Below, piece by piece: positions 1-6,791 of a stretch of DNA of 13,807 bases. Location of the stretch: assembly GCA_009784995.1 (NCBI GenBank), contig WQXE01000042.1:1-13807 (forward strand), in the 5' to 3' direction. The translations under genes were made by a program, and so were the position numbers. Source of the DNA: Treponema sp. Its GTDB lineage: Bacteria; Spirochaetota; Spirochaetia; Treponematales; Breznakiellaceae. A model generated the notes under the pieces. It had not been told where the DNA came from, ran no database searches, and saw only the letters and a list, made by a program, of their open reading frames with translations. Position 1 is the first letter of the stretch, and every line of letters begins with the position of its first letter.

Positions 1-3
1 ATA

Positions 4-167
4 ATTCACGCAGAGACGCCAAGAACGCAGAGGACGCAAAGCTGATGTTCGAATTCTTTTCTTAAAACTTCTAGTATATCGAAGATATCTGTGATTTCTA
101 TAGATTATAATAAAGATTTCGAATAACAACTCTGCGATCTTTGCGTACTTTGCGTCTTCGCGAGAAC
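4..167. repeat. Dispersed palindromic repeat, family A, copy 1
   Basis: This gene-free stretch is a repeat element. The left arm begins TTCACGCAGAG at 5 and carries ACGCAAAG at 34-41; the right arm carries CTTTGCGT twice (139-146, 148-155) and ends with TTCGCGAGAA at 157-166, directly against the stop codon of the phosphoesterase gene. The arms are imperfect inverted repeats of GCG-rich units around an AT-rich centre. The inner sequence TCGAATAACAACT (118-130) recurs in the copies at 9612 and 11249. The element may continue left of the window. It has no ORF, so a MITE-like or REP-like non-coding element is the best description. Confidence 0.75.
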
Positions 168-971
168 TTATTCCGGATCAACTTTAACACGTACACGCTC
201 TATCGATTTAGCCTTACCGTCTTTGCCGATGTTTAGATACACGCCTTGAAGCTGCAAATCGTCCCATGTTTCTTTTGTCCAGTCAGGAATGCCTGTCAGA
301 TATTCTTTTATCCGCGAATTTATTTCGCAGCCGCCGACAGATAACTGGCTTCCTGTTCTGCCGGCGTCGCTTATAACCGCGGTTCCGCCTGCCATAATAA
401 GTTCATCGGAAGTTTGGACTCTTGTATGCGAACCGATAACCGCCGAACAAAGACCGTCAGCGGCGAAAAATAAAGTTTTCTTTTCCGCGCTTGCTTGCGC
501 GTGAAAATCTACAATTACATATGGAGTTTGTTTTCTAAGTTTTTCAAGAAGCGAAGGTAAAATCGCGAAAGGACTGTTTGCGTGAAGTCTTGTAAAACCG
601 TTTTGTCCAATAAATACGGCAACAGCTATTTTTTCAATAGTTCCCTGCGCCGAGGTAATTTTAAAAACCTTGGAACCAATACCCGGAGCTTCGTGGTTTA
701 GGTTTTCCGGGCGCAATACGAAAGGTGTTTTATCAAGATTTTCTGTTAAATCCTTTTTGTAAAAACAACATTCTCCAAGTGTAATAACATTCGCGCCCAT
801 TTTTTGAATATACGCGGCATGACTTCTGCCAAGACCGTTTCCTCCTGTAGCTCCATCGGCGTTTACAATCAAAAAATCCCAGGGATATCGTTCTTTTAAT
901 TCGTTCAGAGCTTTTTTAATTACGTAGACACCTGTTTTACCGACAAGTTCAGCTACATAAAGAATCTTCAT
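168..971 (-). CDS. YmdB/TIGR00282-family metallophosphoesterase, metal site degenerate
   Basis: A 267-residue protein matching in length and layout the YmdB family, which hydrolyses 2',3'-cyclic nucleotides in B. subtilis and related bacteria. Family landmarks are visible: an N-terminal MKILYVAELVG, a glycine-rich NADGATGG (37-44), ITLGE (63-67), RPEN (87-90), DFHAQA (155-160), SHTRVQTSD (181-189). Several residues that bind metal or act in catalysis in YmdB are changed: the first Asp is Glu8, the Glu-Asn pair is Asp39-Gly40, the GNH motif is Gly66-Glu67-Cys68, and the last His of HTH is Arg184. His157 and His182 remain. It is therefore probably inactive or altered in chemistry. The ATG at 971 is preferred over the GTG at 977 because GGAG sits five bases before it. 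It follows the TPR gene by 20 bases on the same strand, so the two are likely an operon. Confidence 0.85.
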   Translation of the reverse strand: MKILYVAELVGKTGVYVIKKALNELKERYPWDFLIVNADGATGGNGLGRSHAAYIQKMGANVITLGECCFYKKDLTENLDKTPFVLRPENLNHEAPGIGSKVFKITSAQGTIEKIAVAVFIGQNGFTRLHANSPFAILPSLLEKLRKQTPYVIVDFHAQASAEKKTLFFAADGLCSAVIGSHTRVQTSDELIMAGGTAVISDAGRTGSQLSVGGCEINSRIKEYLTGIPDWTKETWDDLQLQGVYLNIGKDGKAKSIERVRVKVDPE

Positions 972-991
972 TAACACTCCATATTAATGTA

Positions 992-1516
992 CTATTTAAA
1001 ATCAAGGTCTAATTTCGAAAGTATCCGTTCAAACTCCGCGGCGGCGCGATAATCGCCAAGTTCCCTGCAAGTATCACGAAGGTTAAAAAGAGCGTCATAA
1101 TATTGAGGGCATAAACTTACAGACTTTTCAAAGCAATTACGGGCTTCTTCAAAAACATTTATATTAAAATAAACAACGCCTAGGTTATTCCATATTTTTG
1201 GATCATTCTCACTTTGTGATAACGCGGAAACATAACATTCTATAGAAAGCTCAAATTCACTCAATTCGTAGTAAATAAAACCCAAAGAATGCCATGCTTC
1301 TGTAAGATTATCGTCAATTAGAAGGCAGCGCTGGAAACTATCGATCGCTTCTGTATATTCACCGGTTTTTTGCTGGGCAATACCCAAATTTAACCATAAA
1401 AGAGGGTTTTCCGGCTCTAAAATTAAAGCTTCACGAAAAAGCGGGATCGCTTCAAAGGGGCGGTTTGCTTCAGTCAGAGCTACAGCTGAATTGTTTAACG
1501 ATATTGCTGTTTCCAT
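992..1516 (-). CDS. Tetratricopeptide-repeat protein
   Basis: A 174-residue protein made almost entirely of about five TPR units, each with the usual spacing of small and aromatic residues (for example WLNLGIAQQKTGEYTEAI, then AWHSLGFIYYELSEFELSI, then IWNNLGVVYF). TPR arrays bind peptides or partner proteins; the partner cannot be read from the sequence. No signal peptide or membrane segment is seen, so it is likely cytoplasmic. The ATG at 1516 is chosen because the reading frame upstream has only a TTG at 1558 and a good promoter overlaps that stretch. There is no Shine-Dalgarno sequence; the predicted transcription start lies about three bases before the ATG. It leads the unit that continues into the YmdB-like gene. 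Confidence 0.85.
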   Translation of the reverse strand: METAISLNNSAVALTEANRPFEAIPLFREALILEPENPLLWLNLGIAQQKTGEYTEAIDSFQRCLLIDDNLTEAWHSLGFIYYELSEFELSIECYVSALSQSENDPKIWNNLGVVYFNINVFEEARNCFEKSVSLCPQYYDALFNLRDTCRELGDYRAAAEFERILSKLDLDFK

Positions 1517-1525
1517 CAATTTATA

Positions 1526-1554
1526 ATTGTATCTTAGAAAGGGGTGATAAACAA
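1526..1554 (-). promoter_or_regulatory. Sigma-70-like promoter of the TPR gene
   Basis: On the minus strand, TTGTTT (1554-1549), a 17-base spacer, and TACAAT (1531-1526). Standard -10 to +1 spacing puts the transcription start near 1519, three bases before the ATG at 1516, so the message would be nearly leaderless. Confidence 0.5.
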
Positions 1555-1597
1555 CCAATTTCTTGTTTACATACTATTATTTTCTTTAAGTATATAG

Positions 1598-1603
1598 TAT
1601 AAT
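1598..1603 (+). promoter_or_regulatory. -10 element (TATAAT) before the cyclase-like gene
   Basis: A perfect TATAAT lies 18 bases before the GTG at 1622. No convincing -35 hexamer is seen at 16-18 bases upstream. It implies a leader of about 12 bases containing only a weak AGG at 1611-1613. Confidence 0.4.
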
Positions 1604-1621
1604 GATTTTTAGGTATTTATA

Positions 1622-3124
1622 GTGAAAGACATTAGCGAATATCACAGCGGGATTACAGAACATGAATTTTTCTCTTTCCTTTACGATAAGGTAATGGCAA
1701 AGGAAATAGTAACTTTCTCAAAACTTAAGGAACTTGTAGCTCCCGCTTTGCGAGATAAATCGACTCACCCGGTTATTATGAAGGCTTTTCAATTATTAAA
1801 ACGCCTGAATTGGGGCTTTTTTGCCGCTGTTTGCCCAAATACCCATAAAAAACTTTGGAAAGAAATGGTAATTCCCGACAGGGATTTTCCCGAAGCGGGA
1901 GATATAAAAAAGACATTGCAAATTTCCAACCTTTATGTAGCGATGCTTGATATTCATGGTTATACAAAATTTTGCATGGAATCCAGAAAAAACCTATCGA
2001 TGATGCACACTTTGGATTGGGCAATCGAAAACGAGATAAAACGAATTTCCAATCAATGCGGCGCGGTTAGTCAAAGGGAACGAGGCGACGAAATTGTCGT
2101 GGTTGCCGCGAGCGCGACTGACGCGTTAATGGTAACATTGTGTATTATCGATTATTTTGGAAAAACCAATAATGTAAACGATCCGTCGATTCCTACAAAA
2201 CGCACAGGTAATGCCGAAGCTCTGCCAATTTTTAAAATTACTGGCGGAATCACAGGCGGCAATACGCAAAGCCCCCTTATCATCACGGAAAGGGGAAACC
2301 TTGCCGGCTTCCTTCTAAATTCGGGCGCGAGATTACAGACAAGAGCGAATGAACTTTCACCAAAAGAATCCAGAGTAATGATTGCCAAACAGGTAATGAT
2401 GAATTATGAAAAAGAAGACGCCGCTAGCAAGTGCATTTTAACTCAAAATAATTCCATTTATTTTTTTGATACAGGACATATTGAGTTTAAGGGAGTAATG
2501 ATTCCCACATGCGAAGTTGTTTTTGAAAAGAGCGAACGTTACAAAGAAAAATTCGCGGAAGATATAACAAGGCTTTTCGCGTCTATTCGCGACGGTTTAT
2601 GGGAACAGCGAATTTTTCAGGATTTAATGGAGCTTCTTACAAAGGTCGCGCAAACCATGCCGCCGTTTTCCATTACGCCCAAACAGCCAATTAACAGTAT
2701 GCAAACCATTAACAATGAATCATACGTGACACTTTGCCGCCTCGCGATGAAGGCATACTGCGTAAGCGAAGATTATTACACCGCGATGGAGTTTTTACGT
2801 AATCTGATTGACATAAGCGAACAGATTCCTTTTTTTGACAGATTAATTTTTGACTACCTAATAGGCATTACCGAAAAATACCAGCTCTTGCTTGACGCTT
2901 TTGAAAAACAAATCGACAGAGAAATCGATGAAAAAGCCGCGCATATATTCGGCGATCATTATAAGTCATGGGTCGCTTCAAAGAACGGCTGTCAAATTTA
3001 CGACAAGATGCGCAACATCGGACGAAAGAGCAAAGAAATTACAAAAAAGAAAAACATGTGGCTTAACATGCTTGTACAGAATAAAGAAAAAATGGAATTT
3101 ACGCTTTACTCCGGGAAAAAGTAA
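1622..3124 (+). CDS. Soluble protein with divergent class III nucleotidyl cyclase domain
   Basis: A 500-residue protein with no membrane segment. Residues about 103-302 fit a class III adenylate/guanylate cyclase homology domain: LDIHGYT holds the first metal Asp (Asp110), RERGDEIVVV holds the second (Asp156), ITGGITGG matches the glycine turn, NSGAR supplies the transition-state Asn233 and Arg237, and HIEFKGVMIP is the usual last strand. The position that is Lys in adenylate cyclases (KxxGD) is Arg152, and the Asp before VN in the nucleotide pocket is replaced by Phe230. Metal ligands and transition-state residues are thus kept but base-recognition residues are not. The first 100 residues and the helical last 200 residues match no family I recognise. 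It starts with GTG; downstream it converges with the EamA gene after 13 bases. Cyclic nucleotide synthesis is an inference; a ligand sensor is the alternative. Confidence 0.7.
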   Translation: MKDISEYHSGITEHEFFSFLYDKVMAKEIVTFSKLKELVAPALRDKSTHPVIMKAFQLLKRLNWGFFAAVCPNTHKKLWKEMVIPDRDFPEAGDIKKTLQISNLYVAMLDIHGYTKFCMESRKNLSMMHTLDWAIENEIKRISNQCGAVSQRERGDEIVVVAASATDALMVTLCIIDYFGKTNNVNDPSIPTKRTGNAEALPIFKITGGITGGNTQSPLIITERGNLAGFLLNSGARLQTRANELSPKESRVMIAKQVMMNYEKEDAASKCILTQNNSIYFFDTGHIEFKGVMIPTCEVVFEKSERYKEKFAEDITRLFASIRDGLWEQRIFQDLMELLTKVAQTMPPFSITPKQPINSMQTINNESYVTLCRLAMKAYCVSEDYYTAMEFLRNLIDISEQIPFFDRLIFDYLIGITEKYQLLLDAFEKQIDREIDEKAAHIFGDHYKSWVASKNGCQIYDKMRNIGRKSKEITKKKNMWLNMLVQNKEKMEFTLYSGKK

Positions 3125-3137
3125 TTTAGTTAGTTTT

Positions 3138-3551
3138 CTAAAATATCAATACTAATGTACCAATAGTAATTAAAATACCGCCAATTATAGTTTTAACAGT
3201 AATAACTTCTTTTAATACTATAAAAGCTAATACCATTCCAATAACTAAACTGAATTTATCTATGGGAATTACTTTAGAGGCTTCGCCAATTTGAAGCGCT
3301 TTATAATAACATAACCAGGATAAACCGGTAGCGATACCGGATAAAACTAAAAATAAAATGCTCTTTTGACTGATATTCGCTATTTCGGTTTGTTTTCCAG
3401 ATATGAATACTAAACCCCAAGCCATAATTAAAACTACTACCGTTCTAATCGCTACAGCAAGATTAGAGTTTACATTTTCTATTCCTATTTTAGCCAAAAT
3501 AGAAGTTAATGCCGCGAATACTGCTGATAATAAAGCGTAAAATATCCACAT
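3138..3551 (-). CDS. Small EamA-family membrane transporter
   Basis: A 137-residue, very hydrophobic protein with about five membrane helices, equal to one EamA (DMT superfamily) repeat. The end of the protein is typical: IPIDKFSLVIGMVLAFIVLKE followed by a final glycine-rich helix. Family members of this length probably work as dimers of identical subunits; many export small metabolites, but the substrate here is unknown. The ATG is preceded by AGGAG at a spacing of eight bases. It lies 17 bases after the phosphoesterase gene on the same strand, so it is likely the second gene of that operon and has no promoter of its own that I can see. Confidence 0.85.
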   Translation of the reverse strand: MWIFYALLSAVFAALTSILAKIGIENVNSNLAVAIRTVVVLIMAWGLVFISGKQTEIANISQKSILFLVLSGIATGLSWLCYYKALQIGEASKVIPIDKFSLVIGMVLAFIVLKEVITVKTIIGGILITIGTLVLIF

Positions 3552-3568
3552 ACAATTAACTCCTAATG

Positions 3569-4909
3569 TTAATTATTCAAATTTATACTAACATTATTAT
3601 CCGCGGGATATAAATCCTGCCATAAACCATCAAGAACATACTGCTGTTGGCTTAAAATAAAACGTCCCCAAAGTCCAAGTTTGGATTTGTCAAGTGCCGG
3701 GCGTTTGGCAGGATCTTCGTCTCCGTTATAATGAGCGACAAACGCGTCTCCTACAGCGTCTGTAATTATAGCCGTGTCCTTGTCAGAAACAAAATAATTT
3801 TTTAATACGGATGCCGCTTCCAGCATGACAGTCTTTTTTACAAACGCTGTAGCGTTAGCCGCGAAATCGGTACCCGGATATATTTTATCTACGATTGATT
3901 CAGTGCGGATATTTAAAACATTGTTTTTTATTTCCAGAAAACGAATGGGACATGGAGCTGTAACAAGAGAACCTGTTTCTATATCATAAATAAATCTGCC
4001 GTTGTAATCCGCTCTTGTTATATCCTGAGCGTGATAATGCCCTGTAAAAGCTAGCCTTACATTCCACGAAGATAAAAACCTTCCAAAGTTTAGATAATCG
4101 CGGATTAAATAATCGCCGTGCAGTTTTGACTGTCCCTTCCAGTGTTCTACAACACCGTGATGTAATAAAACCATAACAGCCTTGTTTTTATTGTCCGCTT
4201 CACGTAACACAGAAGCAATCCAGTCCGCTGTCTGCTGGCTGACTTTGCCGGAAACAATCGCGTGTTGCCCGGGCACATTCTCTCTGTGCCGCGTGGAGTC
4301 AATCGCTAATAACCACAAACCTTCGACAGGTTCAGCGACATAACTTAAAGAATGGCTGTCTCTGTGTATTGCCGAGTTGTATCCAAAATCTCCGTAAATT
4401 CGCGCGAACTCTTGTTCAGTTACGGTCGCGACAGGCTCGGATACATCGCCAATAAATCTGACAGCGTCAGGGCAATTTACATCATGATTTCCCGGTACTA
4501 CATAAACAGATATATTAACATCGGTTAATCGCCTTAATTTTTCCGCCAGGATTTGATGGTTAATCAATTCGCCGTCTTTTGTTAAATCGCCGCTTATCAA
4601 TACAAATTGAACGCCGGAAGCGATTATATTATCAATAGCGAAATCCATCAAATCGATGCTGTCTAAAAGAAGTTTTCTGTCCGAAAACATTACTTTTTCA
4701 AAAGCCGAACCCGAAGAACCAAGTGACGGACAATAAATATGAGTATCGCTTATAACCGCGAAAAAAGTGTCAGGGTATAAAGGAGCGCTTCCCGATCCTG
4801 TGTTAAAATCATAATTAAGAGCGCCTTTGTTCGCGCATCCGATAATAAAAACGCATAATAAAACTGCCGAAAAAAACGATAATTTAATAAATAATTGATT
4901 CATAGTCAT
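3569..4909 (-). CDS. Lipoprotein calcineurin-like metallophosphoesterase
   Basis: A 446-residue protein. It begins with a lipoprotein signal: a hydrophobic stretch (7-24) ending in FIIGC, so Cys25 would be lipidated and the protein anchored facing the periplasm. The catalytic domain shows the full calcineurin-like set: SDTH (54-57), GDLT (107-110), GNHD (140-143), then HHG and GHYHAQD near residues 250-300, all two-metal ligands. The last 120 residues form an extra domain of unknown role. Substrate could be a phosphodiester or phosphomonoester; the family does not decide it. ATGs lie at 4909 and 4903; a TTG frame start at 4939 is rejected since it would span the promoter. The predicted transcription start falls on the A of the 4903 ATG, so 4903 may be the real start. 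It leads an operon with the EamA gene. Confidence 0.85.
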   Translation of the reverse strand: MTMNQLFIKLSFFSAVLLCVFIIGCANKGALNYDFNTGSGSAPLYPDTFFAVISDTHIYCPSLGSSGSAFEKVMFSDRKLLLDSIDLMDFAIDNIIASGVQFVLISGDLTKDGELINHQILAEKLRRLTDVNISVYVVPGNHDVNCPDAVRFIGDVSEPVATVTEQEFARIYGDFGYNSAIHRDSHSLSYVAEPVEGLWLLAIDSTRHRENVPGQHAIVSGKVSQQTADWIASVLREADNKNKAVMVLLHHGVVEHWKGQSKLHGDYLIRDYLNFGRFLSSWNVRLAFTGHYHAQDITRADYNGRFIYDIETGSLVTAPCPIRFLEIKNNVLNIRTESIVDKIYPGTDFAANATAFVKKTVMLEAASVLKNYFVSDKDTAIITDAVGDAFVAHYNGDEDPAKRPALDKSKLGLWGRFILSQQQYVLDGLWQDLYPADNNVSINLNN

Positions 4910-4939
4910 ATTATAGAAAAAAAATGATAAATTATTCAA
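4910..4939 (-). promoter_or_regulatory. Sigma-70-like promoter of the lipoprotein phosphoesterase gene
   Basis: On the minus strand, TTGAAT (4939-4934), an 18-base spacer, and a perfect TATAAT (4915-4910) that touches the ATG at 4909. The expected transcription start is 4903, exactly the first base of the second ATG. No Shine-Dalgarno sequence is present. Confidence 0.55.
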
Positions 4940-4980
4940 TATCGCGTGTTTAGATTGTATTTTTAAAGTATTAATTTTCC

Positions 4981-4986
4981 GATAAT
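4981..4986 (+). promoter_or_regulatory. -10 element (GATAAT) at the start of the exported-protein gene
   Basis: GATAAT ends six bases before the ATG at 4992, so transcription would begin at the start codon. The -35 region is weak (TTGTAT lies 20 bases upstream). No Shine-Dalgarno sequence lies before the ATG. Confidence 0.35.
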
Positions 4987-4991
4987 TTAAT

Positions 4992-5699
4992 ATGATTCAA
5001 AAGGGTTTAATTTCCGTACTTTTGCTGTTTTTCGCTGTTTTATCGCTTAACGCCCAAGGCAGTGACGCGGGAACTCACCCTTATGTAATTCGAGGTGAAG
5101 TATACGTTGATCTTGAACCAATATACGCGGGTCACATTGACAGTGAATATCCCCTTGGTATTCCGGCAGCTTCCCGCCGCGCGCTTGATGAACTTTCCCT
5201 GTTTTTTTCCGCTATGGTTTTTGGCTGGTCTTTTAATTATGAAGTAGGGGAAAGAGCGAGAGGTATTAATGAAATATTGGAACTGTACCAGCTTGGTACT
5301 ATTCAAACAGGTGACCCTGCTTTGCGAGTTACCGATACTTCTGTTAGAGATTCGCAATTAAGAGTTTGGGCAGATTTTCATTTGAATGATTCACATCAGC
5401 GAAGGATGCAAAGGTGGCGTACAGGAACAATCCGAAACGCGCAAGCTACAGGTTTCGCTCCTTCCAGTTTGGATGAATATCCCGGCTGGATCGCGGTTAA
5501 GCAAATGGCGCTTGAAGACGCCGCGAGAGCCGCGTTAAGATCGATTTTACAGGCAAGTGAAAAAAATCGTCCAAAAGAAGTTACAGGTTTTATAAGCCTT
5601 GCTTCTTTTCCTCGTTATTATATTGACGCAGGACGCTGGACAGCTTCCGCTCGTTTTAGAGTACAAATTGTCGAAATAATCCCGTTCGCCGCGTATTAA
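4992..5699 (+). CDS. Exported protein of unknown function
   Basis: A 235-residue protein that I cannot assign to a family. It begins with a clear signal peptide: Lys4, a hydrophobic core (5-19) and a likely signal peptidase I site after LNA (20-22). The mature part has no further membrane segment, so it is periplasmic or on the outer surface. Visible features are a strand-like start (HPYVIRGEVYVDLEPIY), a helical stretch ASRRALDELSLFF, a basic HQRRMQRWRTG segment, an alanine-rich helix ALEDAARAALRSIL and a strand-like, aromatic end (RFRVQIVEIIPFAAY). There are no cysteines. The gene stands alone: the neighbour on the left is divergent and the NYN gene on the right has its own putative promoter 38 bases on. 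Confidence 0.75.
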   Translation: MIQKGLISVLLLFFAVLSLNAQGSDAGTHPYVIRGEVYVDLEPIYAGHIDSEYPLGIPAASRRALDELSLFFSAMVFGWSFNYEVGERARGINEILELYQLGTIQTGDPALRVTDTSVRDSQLRVWADFHLNDSHQRRMQRWRTGTIRNAQATGFAPSSLDEYPGWIAVKQMALEDAARAALRSILQASEKNRPKEVTGFISLASFPRYYIDAGRWTASARFRVQIVEIIPFAAY

Positions 5700-5701
5700 T
5701 C

Positions 5702-5739
5702 TAGTCATAAATTATAGTTTGTGTTAAGATATAAACTAT
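5702..5739 (+). promoter_or_regulatory. Weak promoter and dyad overlapping the NYN gene start
   Basis: TAGTCA (5702-5707), a 17-base spacer and TAAGAT (5725-5730) would start transcription at 5737, one base before the ATG. Both hexamers match the consensus at only four of six positions. A seven-base inverted repeat, ATAGTTT (5714-5720) and AAACTAT (5733-5739), spans the -10 and start codon and could be an operator or a hairpin, or chance in AT-rich DNA. Confidence 0.3.
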
Positions 5740-6670
5740 GGAAAAGAATTTATTAGATATTTTAAGAATAGGTATTTTTTATGATGGTTATTATTTTTAC
5801 AAAGTAAGTAATTATTACAAGTATGAACATGAAAAAAAATCACGAATCAGTATAAGCGGTCTTCATGACTTTATTAGAAGCGAAGTTGCTTCGCTTACAA
5901 AAAATGATATTCGCCAGTGCCGTATAATCGACGCGCATTATTTTAAAGGGCGCTCTTCCGCGAAAGAATTAGGGGAAAAAGTCCAGAGCGAAAGAGTTTT
6001 TGAAGATATTCTGATGAGAGAAAATATTGTAAGTCATTATTTGCCTTTACGTTTTGGTGATAATAATGTAATACAGGAAAAAGGAATTGATGTATGGCTT
6101 GCTTTGGAAGCTTATGAACTTGCCATATACAAACATTTTGACATTCTTGTTTTGGTCGCTGGAGACGGCGATTATGTTCCTCTTGTAAGAAAATTACATA
6201 CCGTTGGCACACAGGTAATGCTTATATTTTGGGATTTTTCTTATCATAATGAAAACGGCGATGTTGTGGAAACCAAAGCGTCACGCCAATTGCAGGAAGA
6301 AGTTTTCTTCGCTGTTCCCATGCACCAGCGGATTGAGCAAAATGACAATGAATATACAAAAGAATTATTTGTTCCAGAGAGAATTTTCGACAGGACTCCT
6401 GTTATTAACAATAATAAATTGGATGATTTAACCGAAGAAAGGGAAGAGTTTACATCCAGTATTTTTAGTATTAATCCTAACGGATTTGGTTTTATTAAAG
6501 ATGAAGATCGCAACAATATTTTCTTTCATTACAGCAGGGTAACAAACTGCGATTTCCCGGATTTAAAATTTGGAATGAAAGTTAAATACAGTGTAGAAGA
6601 GGACGATGAGCGAAGTAAACGTGATGGCGCTCCCCGCTACCGCGCGATAAAAGTTACTGTTATTGATTAA
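5738..6670 (+). CDS. NYN-domain (PIN-like) protein fused to a cold-shock domain
   Basis: A 310-residue cytoplasmic protein of two parts. Residues about 10-200 are a NYN domain, a PIN-like RNase fold: the acidic residues expected at the metal site are visible as Asp16 in IFYDG, Asp118 in GIDVWLALEAYE, and Asp143 and Asp145 in VAGDGDYVPL. Residues about 238-310 are a cold-shock/S1-like fold, with GFGFI and IFFHYS matching the two RNA-binding motifs of cold-shock proteins. The likely role is binding and cutting, or only binding, structured RNA; activity is inferred from the intact acidic set. A poorly conserved linker (200-237) joins the two parts. It has no Shine-Dalgarno sequence. The gene ends just before a palindromic repeat that separates it from the converging proC. 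Confidence 0.85.
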   Translation: MEKNLLDILRIGIFYDGYYFYKVSNYYKYEHEKKSRISISGLHDFIRSEVASLTKNDIRQCRIIDAHYFKGRSSAKELGEKVQSERVFEDILMRENIVSHYLPLRFGDNNVIQEKGIDVWLALEAYELAIYKHFDILVLVAGDGDYVPLVRKLHTVGTQVMLIFWDFSYHNENGDVVETKASRQLQEEVFFAVPMHQRIEQNDNEYTKELFVPERIFDRTPVINNNKLDDLTEEREEFTSSIFSINPNGFGFIKDEDRNNIFFHYSRVTNCDFPDLKFGMKVKYSVEEDDERSKRDGAPRYRAIKVTVID

Positions 6671-6673
6671 GAA

Positions 6674-6779
6674 TTTTTACCACGAAAAGTTCCTTTGGAA
6701 CTTACACGAAAAAACACGAAAGTTGATGTACGATATCGAAGTACAATTTCGTAATGGTTCGTGTGGTTCGTGGTTAAAA
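6674..6779. repeat. Dispersed palindromic repeat, family B, between convergent genes
   Basis: Outer arms TTTTTACCACGAA (6674-6686) and TTCGTGGTTAAAA (6767-6779) are complementary at 12 of 13 positions. Inner CACGAA units (ACACGAAA, AACACGAAAG) pair with further TTCGTG units on the right side. Two smaller palindromes sit inside: AAGTTCCTTTGGAACTT (6687-6703) and TGTAC/GTACA arms (6727-6731, 6741-6745) around GATATCGAA. It fills the space between the stop of the NYN gene and the stop of proC, where it could serve as a two-way terminator once transcribed. Confidence 0.7.
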
Positions 6780-6791
6780 TTTTGATTGAAT

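Noticed and set aside
2892..3155. Plus-strand ORF of 87 codons overlapping the end of the cyclase-like gene
   Set aside because: Out-of-frame shadow with lysine-rich composition and no ribosome binding site.
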